Of a stretch of 64,000 nucleotides of DNA, positions 47,340 through 56,800 are shown in pieces. The stretch is taken from NCBI RefSeq assembly GCF_013283795.1, contig NZ_JABSOD010000006.1:124001-188000 (forward strand), in the 5' to 3' direction. Source of the stretch: Rheinheimera lutimaris. GTDB lineage: Bacteria; Pseudomonadota; Gammaproteobacteria; Enterobacterales; Alteromonadaceae. Position numbers and translations under genes: made by a program. Under the pieces are notes generated by a model. That model was given only the letters and a program-made list of their open reading frames with translations. It ran no database searches and was not told where the DNA came from. The number at the start of each line of letters is the position of its first letter. The first letter of the stretch is position 1.

Positions 47340-48491
47340 ATGCCACAGGCAAAGCTGGCGCAGTTAAGCCAGGCGCTTGAGCAACGCGCAGCACAACAGC
47401 TGCTGCGCGTACCGGTAACACTTGAACGCTACGACGGCCGCCTGCTGGTTGTTGCCGGCAAAAGTTACCTTAATTTTTCCGCTAATGACTATCTGGGTTT
47501 GGCTACAGAACCACAGGTATTGCAAGCCTTTGCCGAAGGTGCCGCCCGGTTTGGCGCCGGTAGCAGCGGCTCGCCGCTGGTTACCGGCCAGCATGCGGTG
47601 CATCAACAGCTTAGCGACAGCCTGGCCGATTGGCTGGGCGTAGAGCGGGTACTGTTGTTTTCTTCCGGCTTTGCCGCTAACCAGGCCATGTTACTGAGCT
47701 TAAGCAATAAAACCGACACGCTGCTGCTGGATAAGCTCAGCCATGCCTCATTAATTGATGCAGCCCTGCACAGTGAAGCCGGCTTAAAGCGCTTTGCCCA
47801 CAACGATATTGCTGCGCTGCAAAACCTGCTTGGCCGGGTAAGCCAGCCGATGGTAGTAACTGAGGGCGTATTCAGTATGGACGGCGACAGCCCGGACTTA
47901 CCGGCTATGTTGGCGCTGTGCCAGCGCTATGATGCGCCGCTGCTGCTGGATGATGCCCATGGTTTGGGCGTGTTGGGGCCTCAGGGCAGAGGCACGGCAG
48001 CAGCGCAGGGCCTTTCGCAAAGCGCGCTGTTTTGCACCATGGCTAACTTTGGTAAGGCATTGGGCAGCGGCGGCGCTTTTATCGGCGGCAGTAAAACGGT
48101 GCTGGATTATATCGAGCAGTTTGGCCGGCATTATATTTACAGCACCGCCTTGCCGCCGCCACTGTGTGCCGCCGTGCTGAAAAGCATTGAACTGTGCCGT
48201 GCCGATAACTGGCGGCGCGATAAGCTCTACAGCAATATCGTCTTGTTTCGCACATTGGCGGCTGATTTGGCGCTGCTTAACTCGCAAAGCGCCATTCAGG
48301 GCGTGGTATTGGGCAGCAGCGAGCGCGCGTTGGCCGTTAGCAACCAATTAAAACAACAGGGCATTTGGCTTAGCGCCATTCGCCCGCCCACTGTACCGCA
48401 GGGCAGTGCCCGTTTACGTATTACGCTAAGTGCAGCGCACACGGCAGACGATATTACACTGTTGGTGCAACAATTAAGGCAGGTGCTATGA
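47340..48491 (+). CDS. bioF: 8-amino-7-oxononanoate synthase
   Basis: PLP-dependent condensation of pimeloyl-ACP (or CoA) with alanine to give KAPA. 383 residues: FSANDYLGLA near the N-terminus, GSGSPLVTG-type glycine segment, DDAHGLGVLG, and the PLP lysine in ANFGKALGSGGAFI. Stop overlaps bioC by ATGA-type spacing. Confidence 0.95.
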   Translation: MPQAKLAQLSQALEQRAAQQLLRVPVTLERYDGRLLVVAGKSYLNFSANDYLGLATEPQVLQAFAEGAARFGAGSSGSPLVTGQHAVHQQLSDSLADWLGVERVLLFSSGFAANQAMLLSLSNKTDTLLLDKLSHASLIDAALHSEAGLKRFAHNDIAALQNLLGRVSQPMVVTEGVFSMDGDSPDLPAMLALCQRYDAPLLLDDAHGLGVLGPQGRGTAAAQGLSQSALFCTMANFGKALGSGGAFIGGSKTVLDYIEQFGRHYIYSTALPPPLCAAVLKSIELCRADNWRRDKLYSNIVLFRTLAADLALLNSQSAIQGVVLGSSERALAVSNQLKQQGIWLSAIRPPTVPQGSARLRITLSAAHTADDITLLVQQLRQVL

Positions 48492-49309
48492 CAGCAGTTA
48501 GCGCTGAAACCGCAGAGGGCTTTAGCCGCCAGGTGGCGCAGAGTTTTGGTAAAGCCTGCGACAGTTATTTACCCGCAGCAAGGCTGCAGCAGCAGGTGGC
48601 ACTGGATGCCCTGGCATTATTGCCGGCAGACCAACAAGGCCATTTGCTCGATTTAGGCTGTGGCCCGGGCTGGATCCATCCGCGCTTTGCCGCCTATTGC
48701 CGGCATTTTACTGCTGCCGATTTAAGCGCCGGCATGCTGGCTAAAGCCGCAAGCCAACCGTTAGCCGCACACTTAGTTACTCCGTCAGCGACCAACTACC
48801 TGCAGGCCGATGCTAAACAATTACCCTTGGCTGCACAGACTGTCGATAAGGTGTTTTCCAGCTTAATGCTGCAGTGGTGCCCTGAGCCTGCTGCAGTATT
48901 TGCCGAAATAGACCGTGTATTAGCACCCGGTGGCAAGGTAGTGCTGACGACATTGGTTGACGGCACGCTTGCAGAGTTAAAGCAGGCGTTTGCCACACTG
49001 GATGGCAACCAACACGTTAATGAGTTTTTGCCCGCTGCGGATGTCAGCGCCGCAGCCCGCACTGTTAGCAATATTCACTGGCAGTTTGAGCAGCGCTGCT
49101 ATCCGCTGTTTTATGCGGATGTGATAAGCCTGGCGCGTGAGTTAAAAGCGCTGGGGGCAAATCAGGTGGCCGGGCGACAAAGCCGCGGTTTAACCGGCAA
49201 GCGCTATTGGCAAAACCTGGCCGGCGCTTATGATGTTAACCGCAGCATGCTGGGCTTACCGGCCAGTTATCAGGTGCTTATTATTACCGGGTATAAAAAT
49301 GACAATTAA
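48488..49309 (+). CDS. bioC: Malonyl-ACP O-methyltransferase
   Basis: Methylates malonyl-ACP to start pimeloyl synthesis through fatty-acid elongation. 273 residues. The N-terminal VAQSFGKACDSYLPAARLQQQVA and the SAM motif LLDLGCGPGW are typical of BioC. No bioH, bioG, bioJ or other pimeloyl-ACP methyl esterase gene lies in the cluster, so that enzyme must be elsewhere. The start overlaps bioF by 4 bp and the end overlaps bioD by 11 bp. Confidence 0.92.
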   Translation: MTAVSAETAEGFSRQVAQSFGKACDSYLPAARLQQQVALDALALLPADQQGHLLDLGCGPGWIHPRFAAYCRHFTAADLSAGMLAKAASQPLAAHLVTPSATNYLQADAKQLPLAAQTVDKVFSSLMLQWCPEPAAVFAEIDRVLAPGGKVVLTTLVDGTLAELKQAFATLDGNQHVNEFLPAADVSAAARTVSNIHWQFEQRCYPLFYADVISLARELKALGANQVAGRQSRGLTGKRYWQNLAGAYDVNRSMLGLPASYQVLIITGYKNDN

Positions 49310-49985
49310 GCGCTGCTTTATTACCGCTACCGATACCGACGCCGGTAAAACCTATATCAGTACTATGTTGCTGCAAGGCTTTAAAGCCTTGGATACAGCA
49401 GCGCTTGGCGTAAAGCCAATAGCGGCGGGGGCTGACGAGCAAGGTTATAATAGTGACGCGTTACTGCTGCAGCAGCATTCCGGTATCGCGTTACCTTATT
49501 CCGCAGTTAATCCAATCTGCTATCAGGCACCGGTAGCCCCGCATTTAGCGGCTGCCAATGAGCAACGGCCGATTGACGACGCGCAGTTAGATGCTGCTCT
49601 GGCGCAGTGGCAAAAGTTGCCGGTACAGCAGTTATTAATAGAAGGCGCCGGCGGTTGGTTATTGCCGATAAGTAATCAGCGTTATCTGGCCGACTGGGTG
49701 GCCGATAAGCAATTACCGGTGATCCTGATAGTAGGCATGAAGCTGGGCTGTTTAAACCATGCCATGCTAACGGTGCGTGAAATTGAGCGCAGCGGCTGCA
49801 AGCTGTTGGGTTGGGTTGCGAATTGTATTGACCCGGATATGGCGTTACCAGAGCAGAATATTGCCGATTTACGCCAGCGTATCAACGCACCTTGTTTGGG
49901 TGTTGTACCTTTTGCGCCGAAGCCGGCGCAGTATCAGCAGTTGGCAACAGAGCTGGCAACCCGCTTGCTGAGCCTCAGAGGTTAG
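49299..49985 (+). CDS. bioD: Dethiobiotin synthetase
   Basis: ATP-dependent ureido-ring closure of DAPA with CO2. 228 residues from the ATG at 49299, where MTIKRCFITATDTDAGKTY gives the family's P-loop; a longer ORF from 49230 lies inside bioC. GAGGWLLPIS carries the second nucleotide/Mg region. Last gene of the bio operon, followed directly by a highly structured intergenic element. Confidence 0.93.
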   Translation: MTIKRCFITATDTDAGKTYISTMLLQGFKALDTAALGVKPIAAGADEQGYNSDALLLQQHSGIALPYSAVNPICYQAPVAPHLAAANEQRPIDDAQLDAALAQWQKLPVQQLLIEGAGGWLLPISNQRYLADWVADKQLPVILIVGMKLGCLNHAMLTVREIERSGCKLLGWVANCIDPDMALPEQNIADLRQRINAPCLGVVPFAPKPAQYQQLATELATRLLSLRG

Positions 49986-50129
49986 AATACCCGATCAGTC
50001 GACACAGAGTGTCTGTGCAGATTAAGCGTGCGACAAATTCGCCGGGAGCGAATTTGAACAGCGTTAGCTGGCCGAAGGTACCGGGCAGGATTGCCCGGTA
50101 TAGTTGCTGTGGCGAGCTTATCGGGTGTT
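49986..50129 (+). repeat. Multibranched structured element downstream of bioD
   Basis: An outer stem joins AATACCCGATCAG (49986) with CTTATCGGGTGTT (50117), pairing at 11 of 13 positions. Inside it lie four hairpins: CACAGA/TCTGTG (50003-50017), AAATTCGC/GCGAATTT (50035-50055, perfect 8 bp), CAGC/GCTG (50059-50070) and TACCGGGCA/TGCCCGGTA (50079-50100, perfect 9 bp). It has no ORF. The cloverleaf-like layout suggests either an RNA or a small palindromic mobile repeat. It begins 1 bp after the bioD stop. Confidence 0.65.
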
Positions 50130-50165
50130 GTAACCGGCGCTGGTGACAGTTAACTAAGGACATTA

Positions 50166-50252
50166 GGTTTGCCCTAAACCAACCGTTGAAGGCATGGATG
50201 CCTGAATCGAGCCTACAAGGACGTATTTACGGCGTGTTGGTGTGGGCAAACC
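50166..50252 (+). repeat. Large imperfect palindrome between bioD and pepE
   Basis: GGTTTGCCC (50166) plus ACCAAC (50178) pair with GTTGGT (50236) plus GGGCAAACC (50244), giving 15 paired positions. The interior holds the small hairpin GGCATGGATGCC (50191-50202) and the string GCCTACAAGGACGTATTTAC. It lies 37 bp beyond the multibranched element and the two may belong to one repeat unit. Similar GCATGGATGC plus CTACAAGGACGTA strings occur, as I recall, in intergenic repeats of other gammaproteobacteria. Confidence 0.6.
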
Positions 50253-50278
50253 GGTTGTCCGTGTTCAATACTGCGGCG

Positions 50279-50980
50279 TTACTCCAACATATCAGCTAAA
50301 TCGCTATTTTCTGCCAGTGGCGTTTTATTACCGCCGAGAAACAGATAACCGCCGTCTGCCCCCAGCAAGGTCAGGCTGTCGCCGCTGCGTTTTAGTGCCG
50401 TACCTTCCGGCAGAGCAATAATCGGCGTGGCAGGATGCAGCTGCATAAATTCAGCTAAACGCATATCGCGGGTTTCACCGTGAAAGCCCTCCGGTTTATA
50501 GTCGGTGTAATGCGGGTTTAACTGCAGTGGCAGCAGGTTTAGCGCATTAAATGACGCCGGTTCAATAATCGGCATATCGTTAGTGGTGCGAATGGTCGCC
50601 CCGGCAATGTTTGAGCCGGCACTCCAGCCAATATAAGGCACGCCTTCGGTTACGCGTTTTCTGATAAGCTGAACGATATCCTGTTGATATAACTGATAAA
50701 GTAGATGAAAGGTATTGCCGCCGCCGACAGCAATGGCCTGCGCCTGTGCTACAGCCTGGCGTGCATCGTTAAATTGATGCAGGCTGCGCACTTTTATGCC
50801 CAAAGGGGCCAGTGCCTGCTGCACTGTGGCCAGATAGTCGTCATAGTTAATGCTGATGCCGGCGTAGGGAATAAACAGTAGCTCATTAACGCCTTGCAAA
50901 TGCTGCGTGATCCACGCCATATAAGGGGCCAGATAAGCGCTGTTATTAGCGCGTGAACTGCTCAGTAGTAATAATTGCAT
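50279..50980 (-). CDS. pepE: Peptidase E (alpha-aspartyl dipeptidase)
   Basis: Cytosolic S51 serine peptidase that cleaves dipeptides with N-terminal aspartate. 233 residues from the ATG at 50980, chosen because AAGGAG is 6 bp upstream. The catalytic triad falls at the same numbers as in Salmonella PepE: Ser120 (IGWSAGSN), Asp135 (TTNDMPI) and His157 (LNPHYTD). AVGGGNTFHLL is the glycine-rich segment. No signal peptide. Confidence 0.95.
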   Translation of the reverse strand: MQLLLLSSSRANNSAYLAPYMAWITQHLQGVNELLFIPYAGISINYDDYLATVQQALAPLGIKVRSLHQFNDARQAVAQAQAIAVGGGNTFHLLYQLYQQDIVQLIRKRVTEGVPYIGWSAGSNIAGATIRTTNDMPIIEPASFNALNLLPLQLNPHYTDYKPEGFHGETRDMRLAEFMQLHPATPIIALPEGTALKRSGDSLTLLGADGGYLFLGGNKTPLAENSDLADMLE

Positions 50981-51063
50981 GGCTAACTCCTTCATGTTGC
51001 AGCCATTGTAGCCAAAAGCCCTACGGTAGACACCTTTTCTTACAAATAATCTGCCGCCATTAA

Positions 51064-51089
51064 ATTGAAAATAGCCTCTAAGCCCATAT
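51064..51089 (+). promoter_or_regulatory. Heat-shock (sigma-32-like) promoter of htpX
   Basis: ATTGAAA (51064-51070) matches the -35 consensus CTTGAAA at 6 of 7, and GCCCATAT (51082-51089) matches the -10 consensus CCCCATNT at 7 of 8. The spacer is 11 bp, at the short end. It lies 34 bp before the htpX start, which fits since htpX belongs to the heat-shock regulon in E. coli. Confidence 0.55.
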
Positions 51090-51123
51090 AGTACAAAGCA
51101 GCAAACCAATTGAGGAAAGCAGT

Positions 51124-51987
51124 ATGAAGCGTATCGTTTTATTTTTAGCCACCAACCTGGCGGTTATTCTGGTGCTGAGCATAGTGCTTAACATCGTATT
51201 CAGTTTCCTTGGTGTCGATCGCAGTAGTATCGGTGGTTTATTGGTATTTGCTGCCGTGTTTGGTTTTGGCGGATCTTTTATCTCCCTGGCTATGTCAAAA
51301 TGGATGGCCAAACGCTCTACCGGCGCTGTGGTAATTGAACAGCCACGCAATGCTACCGAGCAGTGGTTAATGACCACCGTAGCGCGTCAGGCCAAAGCCG
51401 CTGGCATCGGCATGCCGGAAGTGGCGGTGTACGACTCGCCGGAAATGAATGCCTTTGCAACCGGTATGAACCGTAATGATGCCTTAGTTGCGGTGAGCAC
51501 GGGGTTGCTGCGCAATATGCGCGAAGATGAAGTTGAAGCGGTGTTGGCGCACGAAGTGTCACACATTGCCAACGGTGATATGGTGACGCTGACGCTGATC
51601 CAGGGCGTGGTTAACACCTTTGTTATTTTCCTGGCGCGGCTGGTGGCCGGTATGTTGAACAACAACGGCAATAATAATCAGGGCGGTGGGCTTGCCTATT
51701 TTGCCACTGTTATCGTGTTGGAAATGGTATTTGGTGTGCTGGCCAGTATTATCGTGATGTGGTTCTCGCGTCAGCGCGAATACCGTGCCGATGCCGGTGC
51801 CGCTAAGCTTGAAGGCGGGCCGAATAAAATGATCGCCGCATTAGAACGCTTAAAGCATAACCATGAAAGCCGCTTGGAAGGCAGTATGATGGCGTTTGGT
51901 ATTGCCGGTGGTGCGGCGAAATCTGAGCTGTTTTTAAGCCACCCGCCGTTGGAAAAACGTATTGCGGCATTGCGCGGACGTTTTTAA
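51124..51987 (+). CDS. htpX: Membrane metalloprotease HtpX
   Basis: M48 zinc protease of the inner membrane that degrades misfolded membrane proteins with FtsH. 287 residues. Two N-terminal membrane segments (about 5-25 and 38-56), HEXXH at residues 143-147 ([12 protein letters not shown]), two further membrane segments (about 158-178 and 193-213), and the third Zn-ligand region [22 protein letters not shown] precedes the ATG. Confidence 0.97.
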   Translation: MKRIVLFLATNLAVILVLSIVLNIVFSFLGVDRSSIGGLLVFAAVFGFGGSFISLAMSKWMAKRSTGAVVIEQPRNATEQWLMTTVARQAKAAGIGMPEVAVYDSPEMNAFATGMNRNDALVAVSTGLLRNMREDEVEAVLAHEVSHIANGDMVTLTLIQGVVNTFVIFLARLVAGMLNNNGNNNQGGGLAYFATVIVLEMVFGVLASIIVMWFSRQREYRADAGAAKLEGGPNKMIAALERLKHNHESRLEGSMMAFGIAGGAAKSELFLSHPPLEKRIAALRGRF

Positions 51988-52002
51988 ATCGGGTTGATAT
52001 AA

Positions 52003-52033
52003 ACAAAACGGGGCTTAAGGCCCCGTTTTGTTG
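52003..52033. terminator. Bidirectional terminator between htpX and yjdM
   Basis: ACAAAACGGGG and CCCCGTTTTGT form a long stem around CTTAAGG, with A- and U-rich ends, between two convergent genes. Confidence 0.88.
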
Positions 52034-52044
52034 TGTACGACAAC

Positions 52045-52386
52045 TTAGTCCTGCACTTTACGCACAAACTCCGACTTTAAGCTCATGGCGCCAAAGCCAT
52101 CGATTTTACAATCGATATCATGATCGCCATCCACCAAACGGATGTTTTTTACCTTAGTGCCGATTTTTACTACTGAAGATGAGCCTTTTACTTTTAAATC
52201 TTTAATTACCGTGACGGTATCGCCATCTTGCAGCACATTGCCGGCGCTGTCGCGCACTTGCTTGCTGTCTGCGGTATCAGCGGCGGTTGCCGACCATTCA
52301 TGGCCGCACTCCGGACAAATTAACAGGGCGCCATCTTCATAGGTGTAAGCAGACTGGCATTTAGGGCAGGCGGGTAAGGTACTCAT
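52045..52386 (-). CDS. yjdM: Zinc-ribbon protein YjdM/PhnA
   Basis: 113 residues from the ATG at 52386 with AGGA upstream. Two CxxC pairs at the N-terminus ([23 protein letters not shown]) form a zinc ribbon, followed by the PhnA domain ([36 protein letters not shown]). Despite the PhnA name the family has no proven role in phosphonate use; its function is unknown. Confidence 0.93.
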   Translation of the reverse strand: MSTLPACPKCQSAYTYEDGALLICPECGHEWSATAADTADSKQVRDSAGNVLQDGDTVTVIKDLKVKGSSSVVKIGTKVKNIRLVDGDHDIDCKIDGFGAMSLKSEFVRKVQD

Positions 52387-52582
52387 AGCAAGGTTCCTGA
52401 AACGGCGCTTAAGCGCAAAAACGCGCATTATACCCCAGGCCGGCGCGGTGGTGGCACTATTAATCCTTTCAGCTGCTGATCCGGCGGGCTATTAATCCCT
52501 TGAATGGCGGCAATAGCCGAACATTACTGGTATCCGGCCGGGGTTTTGCTATGGTAAGCAAAAATTATTGTACGGAGTGAGT

Positions 52583-53725
52583 ATGCAACAAGCTTTGATA
52601 GCACCACCGAAAATAGCGGCCTTTATGCCACCACGGCGCACGTTAATGGGCCCGGGGCCTTCTGATGTGCATCCACAGGTGCTGGCAGCGCAGGCCAGGC
52701 CGACAGTCGGCCATTTAGATCCGCTGTTTATCGGCATGATGGATGAATTAAAGCAGCTGCTGCAGTATGCCTTTCAAACCCGCAATGAAATGACGCTGGC
52801 GGTATCAGCACCCGGTAGTGCCGGCATGGAAACCTGCTTTGTTAATTTACTCGAGCCCGGCGATACGGTAATAGTGTGCCGTAACGGCGTATTTGGTGAG
52901 CGCATGCGGCAAAATGTTGAACGCTGCGGTGCCAGGGCCATTACGGTAGACAATGGCTGGGGTGAGCCGGTAGATCCGGCTGCTGTGGAAGCCGCACTAA
53001 AAGCTAACCCGCAGGCGAAATATCTGGCCTTTGTGCATGCTGAAACCTCTACCGGGGCGTTATCCGATGCGAAAACCCTGTGTGCGCTGGCACAGCAATA
53101 TGACTGCTTATCTATTGTTGATGCAGTAACCTCATTAGGCGGTGTTGAGCTGCGGGTAGATGAGTGGGGCATAGATGCGATTTATTTCGGCAGTCAGAAA
53201 TGTTTATCCTGTGTGCCGGGTTTATCGCCGGTGTCGTTTTCAGCCAAGGCGGTTGAGCGCATTAAAGCGCGCACCAGGCCGGTACAAAGCTGGTTTTTAG
53301 ATCAAAGCCTGGTAATGAGTTACTGGAGCGGCGGTGCCAAGCGCAGTTACCACCATACGGCACCGGTTAATGCGTTGTATGCTCTGCATGAATCACTGCG
53401 TTTGCTGGCCAGCGAAGGGCTGGAGCAAAGCTGGCAGCGCCATGCCGATATGCATGTGTTGCTTAAGCAAGGTTTAACCGGGCTGGGGCTTAAGTTTGTG
53501 GTAGCAGAGCCGTACCGCCTGCCGCAACTTAACAGCGTATATATTCCGCAAGGCGTGGATGATGCTGCTGTGCGTAAACAGTTGCTGGAGCAATATAATC
53601 TGGAAATAGGCGCCGGCCTTGGCGATTTAGCCGGTAAAGCCTGGCGCATCGGCCTGATGGGTTATGGCGCCAGACGTGAGAATATTGCGCTGTGTATCAA
53701 AGCATTAGAGGATGTTTTGTCGTAG
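52583..53725 (+). CDS. Alanine-glyoxylate / serine-pyruvate-type aminotransferase
   Basis: PLP class V aminotransferase of 380 residues from the ATG at 52583, with GGAG 5 bp upstream; a TTG at 52568 is in frame. LMGPGPSDVHP is the family start, APGSAGMETCFVNLLEPGD the cofactor glycine loop, VDAVTSLGGVEL holds the PLP-binding Asp, and FGSQKCLSCVPGLSP carries the PLP lysine. Members transfer amino groups between Ala or Ser and glyoxylate or pyruvate; exact substrates cannot be fixed here. Confidence 0.9.
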   Translation: MQQALIAPPKIAAFMPPRRTLMGPGPSDVHPQVLAAQARPTVGHLDPLFIGMMDELKQLLQYAFQTRNEMTLAVSAPGSAGMETCFVNLLEPGDTVIVCRNGVFGERMRQNVERCGARAITVDNGWGEPVDPAAVEAALKANPQAKYLAFVHAETSTGALSDAKTLCALAQQYDCLSIVDAVTSLGGVELRVDEWGIDAIYFGSQKCLSCVPGLSPVSFSAKAVERIKARTRPVQSWFLDQSLVMSYWSGGAKRSYHHTAPVNALYALHESLRLLASEGLEQSWQRHADMHVLLKQGLTGLGLKFVVAEPYRLPQLNSVYIPQGVDDAAVRKQLLEQYNLEIGAGLGDLAGKAWRIGLMGYGARRENIALCIKALEDVLS

Positions 53726-53843
53726 CTTTCCGGCTAATCATGCCTTGACGTTATTTGGTCGTTTTTGTTTGTTGGCCGTTTCTGCTTCTGCTAAGTTGAA
53801 GCACAACAGCAACATAACAACACCAATTAGCTACGGGGCCACA

Positions 53844-56800
53844 ATGAAATTACGTCACACTTTATTAAGCTCAGCCTTGCTGGGCTTATTTTCATTACCG
53901 CTGTTGGCGGTACAGGGCTATTACCGTTCGCCGGTATTGCAGCAGGATCAGCTGATCTTTACTGCAGAAGGCGATTTATGGCAGAGCACACTGAGCAATG
54001 CACAAGCCCGCCGCATTACCACCCATCCGGCAGAAGAAACCCAGCCACTGTTATCGCCCGATGGCAGCCAACTAGCCTTTGTTGCCAATTACGACGGCGC
54101 TGCAGAGATTTATGTTATGCCGTTAGCCGGTGGTGTTGCTAAACGCATCAGCTATGACAACAGCCGGGTGCGTATTCAGCAGTGGCTGGCCGATGGCCGT
54201 ATTTTGTATAGTACCGACAGCGCGGCAGGACCGGCTAATTACTGGTTGTTAAAAACGGTGGACCCGCAAACACTGCAAACGCAAACGTTGCCGCTGGCCG
54301 ATGCCTCTGCCGGAACGATAGATGAGCAGGGCGGTACAGTTTTTTTCAGCCGCTTCGGGCTGCAGCTGACGGGCGACAACACTAAAGTGTATCGCGGTGG
54401 CGCCATGGGCGAGTTATGGCGTTGGACCCTGGGCAGCAAAGATGAAGCCGTGCTGTTAAGTTCAGGCCATAAAGGCAGTATCAGTCAGCCGGTGTTTTAT
54501 CAGGGCCGCGTGTATTTTGTCAGTGATGCCGATGGCAACAGCAATATTTGGTCGGTTGCCGCAACGGGCCGCGACTTTAAACAACATAGTTTTCATCAGG
54601 ATTGGCGTATTGGCCGTATCAGCGTATCAAATGGCCGGGTGCTGTATCAGCTGGGCGCCGATTTACAGCTGCTGCAGTTAGCCGATGGCCAAAGTACGTT
54701 GTTGCCCGTTGAAATACAGTCTGATTTAGTGCAACAGCGCGAACGCCTTATCAGCAAGCCGCTGCAGTACTTTAATTCGACGTATTATCAGGCACAAGCG
54801 GATGACAGCGATAAAGTACTGGTAACAGCGCGCAGCCAGCTGGCAGTAGCCACGCCCGGTAAGCAGCGGTTGGTACAAATCAGTACACCAGCAGGCAGCC
54901 GTTCGCGCCAGGCGGTGTTGTCAAAAGACGGCAAATGGGTGTACGCCATTAATGATCACAGTGGTGAAAATGAAATCTGGCGTTTTGCCGCCGATGGTTC
55001 AGATAACAAGCAACAATTAACCAAAGATGGCAGCGGCCATCGCTGGCAGCTGACGTTATCGCCTGATGGCGAATATCTGGCACATGATGATAAAAACGGC
55101 GATCTGTGGCTGCTGCAGCTAAGCAGCGGCCGTAACAGTAAAATATACAGCGGCGGCATCGGCTTGGCTGGCTATGATGATATTCGCTGGTCGGCCGATA
55201 GCAAACTGTTGGCGTTTACCTTGAATCCGTCCCGCCAAAGCCGGTCTCAGGTGGTGTTATACAGTCTGGCTGAGCAGCAAAGCGCGGTGATTACCTCCGA
55301 AAAGTATGATGCCTTTTCAGCGGCATTCAGCGCAGACGGTTTGTGGTTGTATTTTATCTCTAACCGTCTGTTCAACGCGACGCCCGGCCATCCCTGGGGC
55401 GATAGAAACCTGGGGCCGATGTTTGACCGGCGTAGCCAGCTGTTTGCCGTTAGTTTAAAACAACAAGCTTGTTTTCCGTTCCGGCCACAGCAGGAGATTG
55501 ACAACTGTGATGATAAAGCAGCTAAAGACAGCCGCAGCGCAAAAAAAGGCGCTTTGGTTGACTGGGTGGGGTTGAGTGCGCGTTTGTGGCAGGTGCCGGT
55601 AGCGGCCGGTAACTACAGCCAACTGGCGGTAAATGATAAGCGGCTGTATCTGTTAGATCGTGACACTAAGCCCGATGCTAAGCCGGTATTAAAGCAAATT
55701 GAGTTCAGCCAAACAGAGGCTAAAGCACAGGTATTTGCCGTGGATATCAGCGATTTTCAGTTAGCGGTGAATGGCAAAAAACTGTTTATGCGTAAGCACA
55801 GCGAGCAGGGTGCCGGTGATATGTATGTCGTAGAAGCGGCAGCTAAGGCGCCGGCTGAGCTTAATAAAAGCCGCGTAAACATTGCCGGTTGGCAGTTAAG
55901 CATTAAACCAACAGAAGAATGGCAGCAAATGTTTGCTGATGGCTGGCGCATGCATCGCGATTTCTTGTTTGATAAAGGTATGCGTGGCCTGGACTGGCAA
56001 GCCAGTAAAGCAAAGTATCAGCCGCTATTAGCTCGGGTAACCGACCGCTACGAACTGGATGATATTTTTGCCCAAATGATGGGCGAGCTTAATGCATTGC
56101 ACTCTCAGGTGCGTGGTGGCGAGTATCGCAACGACGCCGCTGCGGCTAAAGCCGCCAGTTTGGGGGCAGAATTCAGCCAAAGTAAAGACGGGCTCAGCAT
56201 CAGCCATATTTACCGTACCGACAGCGAACTGCCGGCGCAGGCTGCGCCATTGGCCAAACCCGGTGTTAATGTCAAAGAGGGCGATATTATTACGGCAATA
56301 AATGGCAGCACAGTAACTGATGTAGCGACACTAACCGGCTTGCTGCGTAATCAAGCCGGTAAGCAGGTATTGCTTAGCTTAAAACGCGGTAAACAACAAT
56401 GGCAAACTGTGGCAGAGCCGGTAAGTGCCGGCCATGACAGCATGCTGCGCTATCAGGATTGGGTGGCCGCTAATCAGCAAAGCGTTGCTGCAGCCGGTAA
56501 TAATCAATTGGGCTATTTACATCTGTATGCGATGGGACCGAATGATATTGCCAACTTTGCCCGCGAGTTTTATGCCCACTACGATAAAGCCGGTTTAATT
56601 ATTGATGTGCGGCGTAACCGTGGCGGTAATATTGACAGCTGGATCATAGAGAAACTGCTGCGTCGGGCCTGGGCGTTCTGGCAACCGACACAGGGGGCAG
56701 CTTATACCAATATGCAGCAAACGTTTCGCGGCCACTTAGTGGTGCTGACAGATCAACTAACCTACTCAGATGGTGAAACGTTCTCGGCGGGAGTTAAAGC

